From: an uncultured Planctomycetaceae bacterium | GTDB lineage: Bacteria > Planctomycetota > Planctomycetia > Planctomycetales > Planctomycetaceae | Direction: 5' to 3' | NCBI GenBank assembly: GCA_937952455.1 | Contig: CALFYU010000260.1 | Span: forward strand, 1-5,632 | Length of the DNA: 5,632 nt | The notes under the pieces: model-generated | The model's input: the letters and a program-made list of their open reading frames with translations, nothing else | What the model was told of the DNA's origin: nothing | The model's database searches: none | Shown: positions 4,354 through 5,632 of the stretch, one piece after another | Position numbering within the stretch: position 1 is the first letter of the stretch | How the letters are laid out: every line of letters starts with the position of its first letter | Made by a program: the position numbers and the translations under genes

Positions 4354-5632
4354 TCATGGAAACGTTTGCGCGTTCAGATTTCGCCAAAACCGGGACCCAT
4401 CCTGTGTGCGGGTTTGGTATTTCATCAAGTAGTCACGGTTGGCGGGTGTCAGGGGATAGGCTTCGCCTGCGGGATAAGGATAGCCGCTCATGGCGCCGAA
4501 CGGGAGCGGTTCGACGTCTTGTCCGTAGGCCGTGTTCAGATTGGCGTCCTTATCCCAGCCGACGTTGTACATCACAAAGTCTCGCCGCCAACCCGACGGC
4601 AACTCAGCGACAGGGATCGCGAACTTCAGCGTCATTTCATCCCCCGCACCGAGAATCACCATGCGGTCGTCGCTCTCGACCAACAATTCGGCCACGTCGC
4701 CATACCGCGTGAAGTGCCCCCGCATCGGCGGCCAACTGAAATTCGACTGCAGACGGTCATAAATATACCGGTCTGGACCAAAGCCGTCGGGATGCTCGAT
4801 TTCCGAGTAGCCGCGATAATGCAGGTCGGCTGCGTGCAAATGCAACTCCTCCGTGCGGATCTCGACCGGCTGTTCATCAACGGTGAAAAAGACAGCGTCC
4901 CAATAGAACTCCATATTGGTTGCCAACCGCAGTCGAAAGTCCTCGGTCAAAAATGCCTTTGAGATGTCAATTGCAATGGTCTTTGTCTTTCCGCCGGGAA
5001 AACCGGTATAGGGGATGGCTTCTTGCCAGTGTCCGTCCGCATCGGGAACCCACAATGAGGGGGGCCGCGGAGTGGGCAGGTTTTCGTCGCGCGCCAGATG
5101 AATATTCAAGGACGTATCGGTCGGATAAACCCAACCGGTCAAATACAGCATGATCTGCTTTGCGCCCCGCAGGTTGCCCAGGTCGAGTTCCAGATAATGG
5201 TCTTCCACCAGTCCCTGCCGGATTCGCTGCTCAAAAGGCTTGGCGAAGCGGCCATCCCTTTGGCTGACAGCGGGGAGCAGGTCGCGATTCCGCTTGTCCC
5301 GGGCCGCAACAGGAATCCGCGGCCGGCTAACGGTATGGATTTTGTGTGCGGCAATCGAAGCAGGGCCCACCTTTTCGTTGGTGAAGATGTCGATGTCCGC
5401 CGGATGATCGACGGCAATCAGGCTGATTTGATCGAAGTAGGCCGCCTCCCACAATTCCTCGGTGACCTGCAATTCATAGAAACCGTTGCGTGGCCGCAGC
5501 AAGTCGCCGGAGACTTTCAAATATTCCCAGGCCCGCGACGCAGCGTAGACGTCCTCAGCGAACTTCAGTCCCAACGGCGCCGCCCAGCACAAATCGGAGC
5601 AGAAGACAAAGCCCTCGCCGTGACAGCTGTAA
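4354..5632 (-). CDS. CRTAC1-like (FG-GAP / ASPIC-UnbV family) protein, C-terminal 425 residues; start beyond right edge
   Basis: C-terminal part of a large, probably exported protein of the CRTAC1 type, which normally begins with FG-GAP/VCBS beta-propeller repeats and an ASPIC/UnbV domain; both would lie outside this window. The function of this tail is not established. The frame is open to the last base. Codons upstream of the TTG at 5592 read YSCHGEGFVFCSD and continue into LCWAAPLGLKF, so that TTG is internal, not a start. Recognisable blocks, numbered from the first visible residue: FVFCSDLCWAAPLGL (8-22), LWEAAYFDQISLIAVDHPAD (60-79), DIFTNEK (81-87), LYLTGWVYPTDTSLN (162-176), FYWDAVFF (242-249), HFTRYGDVAELL (306-317) and, near the end, GWDKDANLNTAYGQDVEPLP (358-377) followed by SGYPYPAGE. 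The order and spacing match the conserved tail I recall from planctomycete and acidobacterial homologues. No frameshift or internal stop is visible. No hairpin terminator follows the TGA stop at 4354; an AT-rich repeat does. Confidence 0.82.
   Translation of the reverse strand, partial: YSCHGEGFVFCSDLCWAAPLGLKFAEDVYAASRAWEYLKVSGDLLRPRNGFYELQVTEELWEAAYFDQISLIAVDHPADIDIFTNEKVGPASIAAHKIHTVSRPRIPVAARDKRNRDLLPAVSQRDGRFAKPFEQRIRQGLVEDHYLELDLGNLRGAKQIMLYLTGWVYPTDTSLNIHLARDENLPTPRPPSLWVPDADGHWQEAIPYTGFPGGKTKTIAIDISKAFLTEDFRLRLATNMEFYWDAVFFTVDEQPVEIRTEELHLHAADLHYRGYSEIEHPDGFGPDRYIYDRLQSNFSWPPMRGHFTRYGDVAELLVESDDRMVILGAGDEMTLKFAIPVAELPSGWRRDFVMYNVGWDKDANLNTAYGQDVEPLPFGAMSGYPYPAGEAYPLTPANRDYLMKYQTRTQDGSRFWRNLNAQTFP

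Noticed and set aside
4264..4962. 232-codon plus-strand open frame over the AT-rich element and the CRTAC1-like gene end
   Set aside because: Its N-terminus is the translated repeat element and the rest is antisense to a conserved protein tail.

Overview
The window reads as chromosomal DNA of a GC-rich, free-living Gram-negative bacterium, most likely a planctomycete. This rests on three things: a CRTAC1/ASPIC-UnbV-type secreted protein tail of a kind common in Planctomycetota, a soluble PAS-repeat chemotaxis receptor, and intergenic stretches filled with degenerate short tandem repeats and small hairpins. The phylum assignment is inference from family recognition; no rRNA or other marker gene is present.

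Layout. Positions 1-1537 (+) encode a cytoplasmic methyl-accepting chemotaxis protein with two visible PAS domains. The reading frame is still open at the left edge. It ends at a textbook intrinsic terminator (1568-1601). Positions 1602-2126 are a gene-free spacer of about 525 bases with three further hairpins, a perfect 16-bp palindrome, an 11-bp degenerate tandem repeat, another perfect hairpin and a plausible sigma70-type promoter. Positions 2127-3233 (+) encode a MalK/UgpC-type (CUT1) ABC transporter ATPase with no permease or binding protein beside it. A 69-bp convergent spacer follows, carrying a 7-bp tandem repeat that runs into the end of the next gene. Positions 3303-4229 (-) encode a fold-type IV PLP aminotransferase. 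An AT-rich, internally repetitive spacer (about 4275-4347) separates it from the last gene. Positions 4354-5632 (-) are the C-terminal part of a CRTAC1-like protein whose start lies beyond the right edge.

How the genes relate. I see no shared pathway: chemosensory signalling, carbohydrate-type import, amino-acid transamination and an extracellular repeat protein sit side by side as apparently independent units. The two minus-strand genes could be cotranscribed, but the 124-base repeat-bearing gap makes that doubtful. I found no new multi-gene system, CRISPR array, RNA gene, transposase or toxin-antitoxin pair. The most noteworthy content is the intergenic repeat material: each of the three spacers holds a different kind of element, one of which supplies the stop codon and last residues of the aminotransferase.
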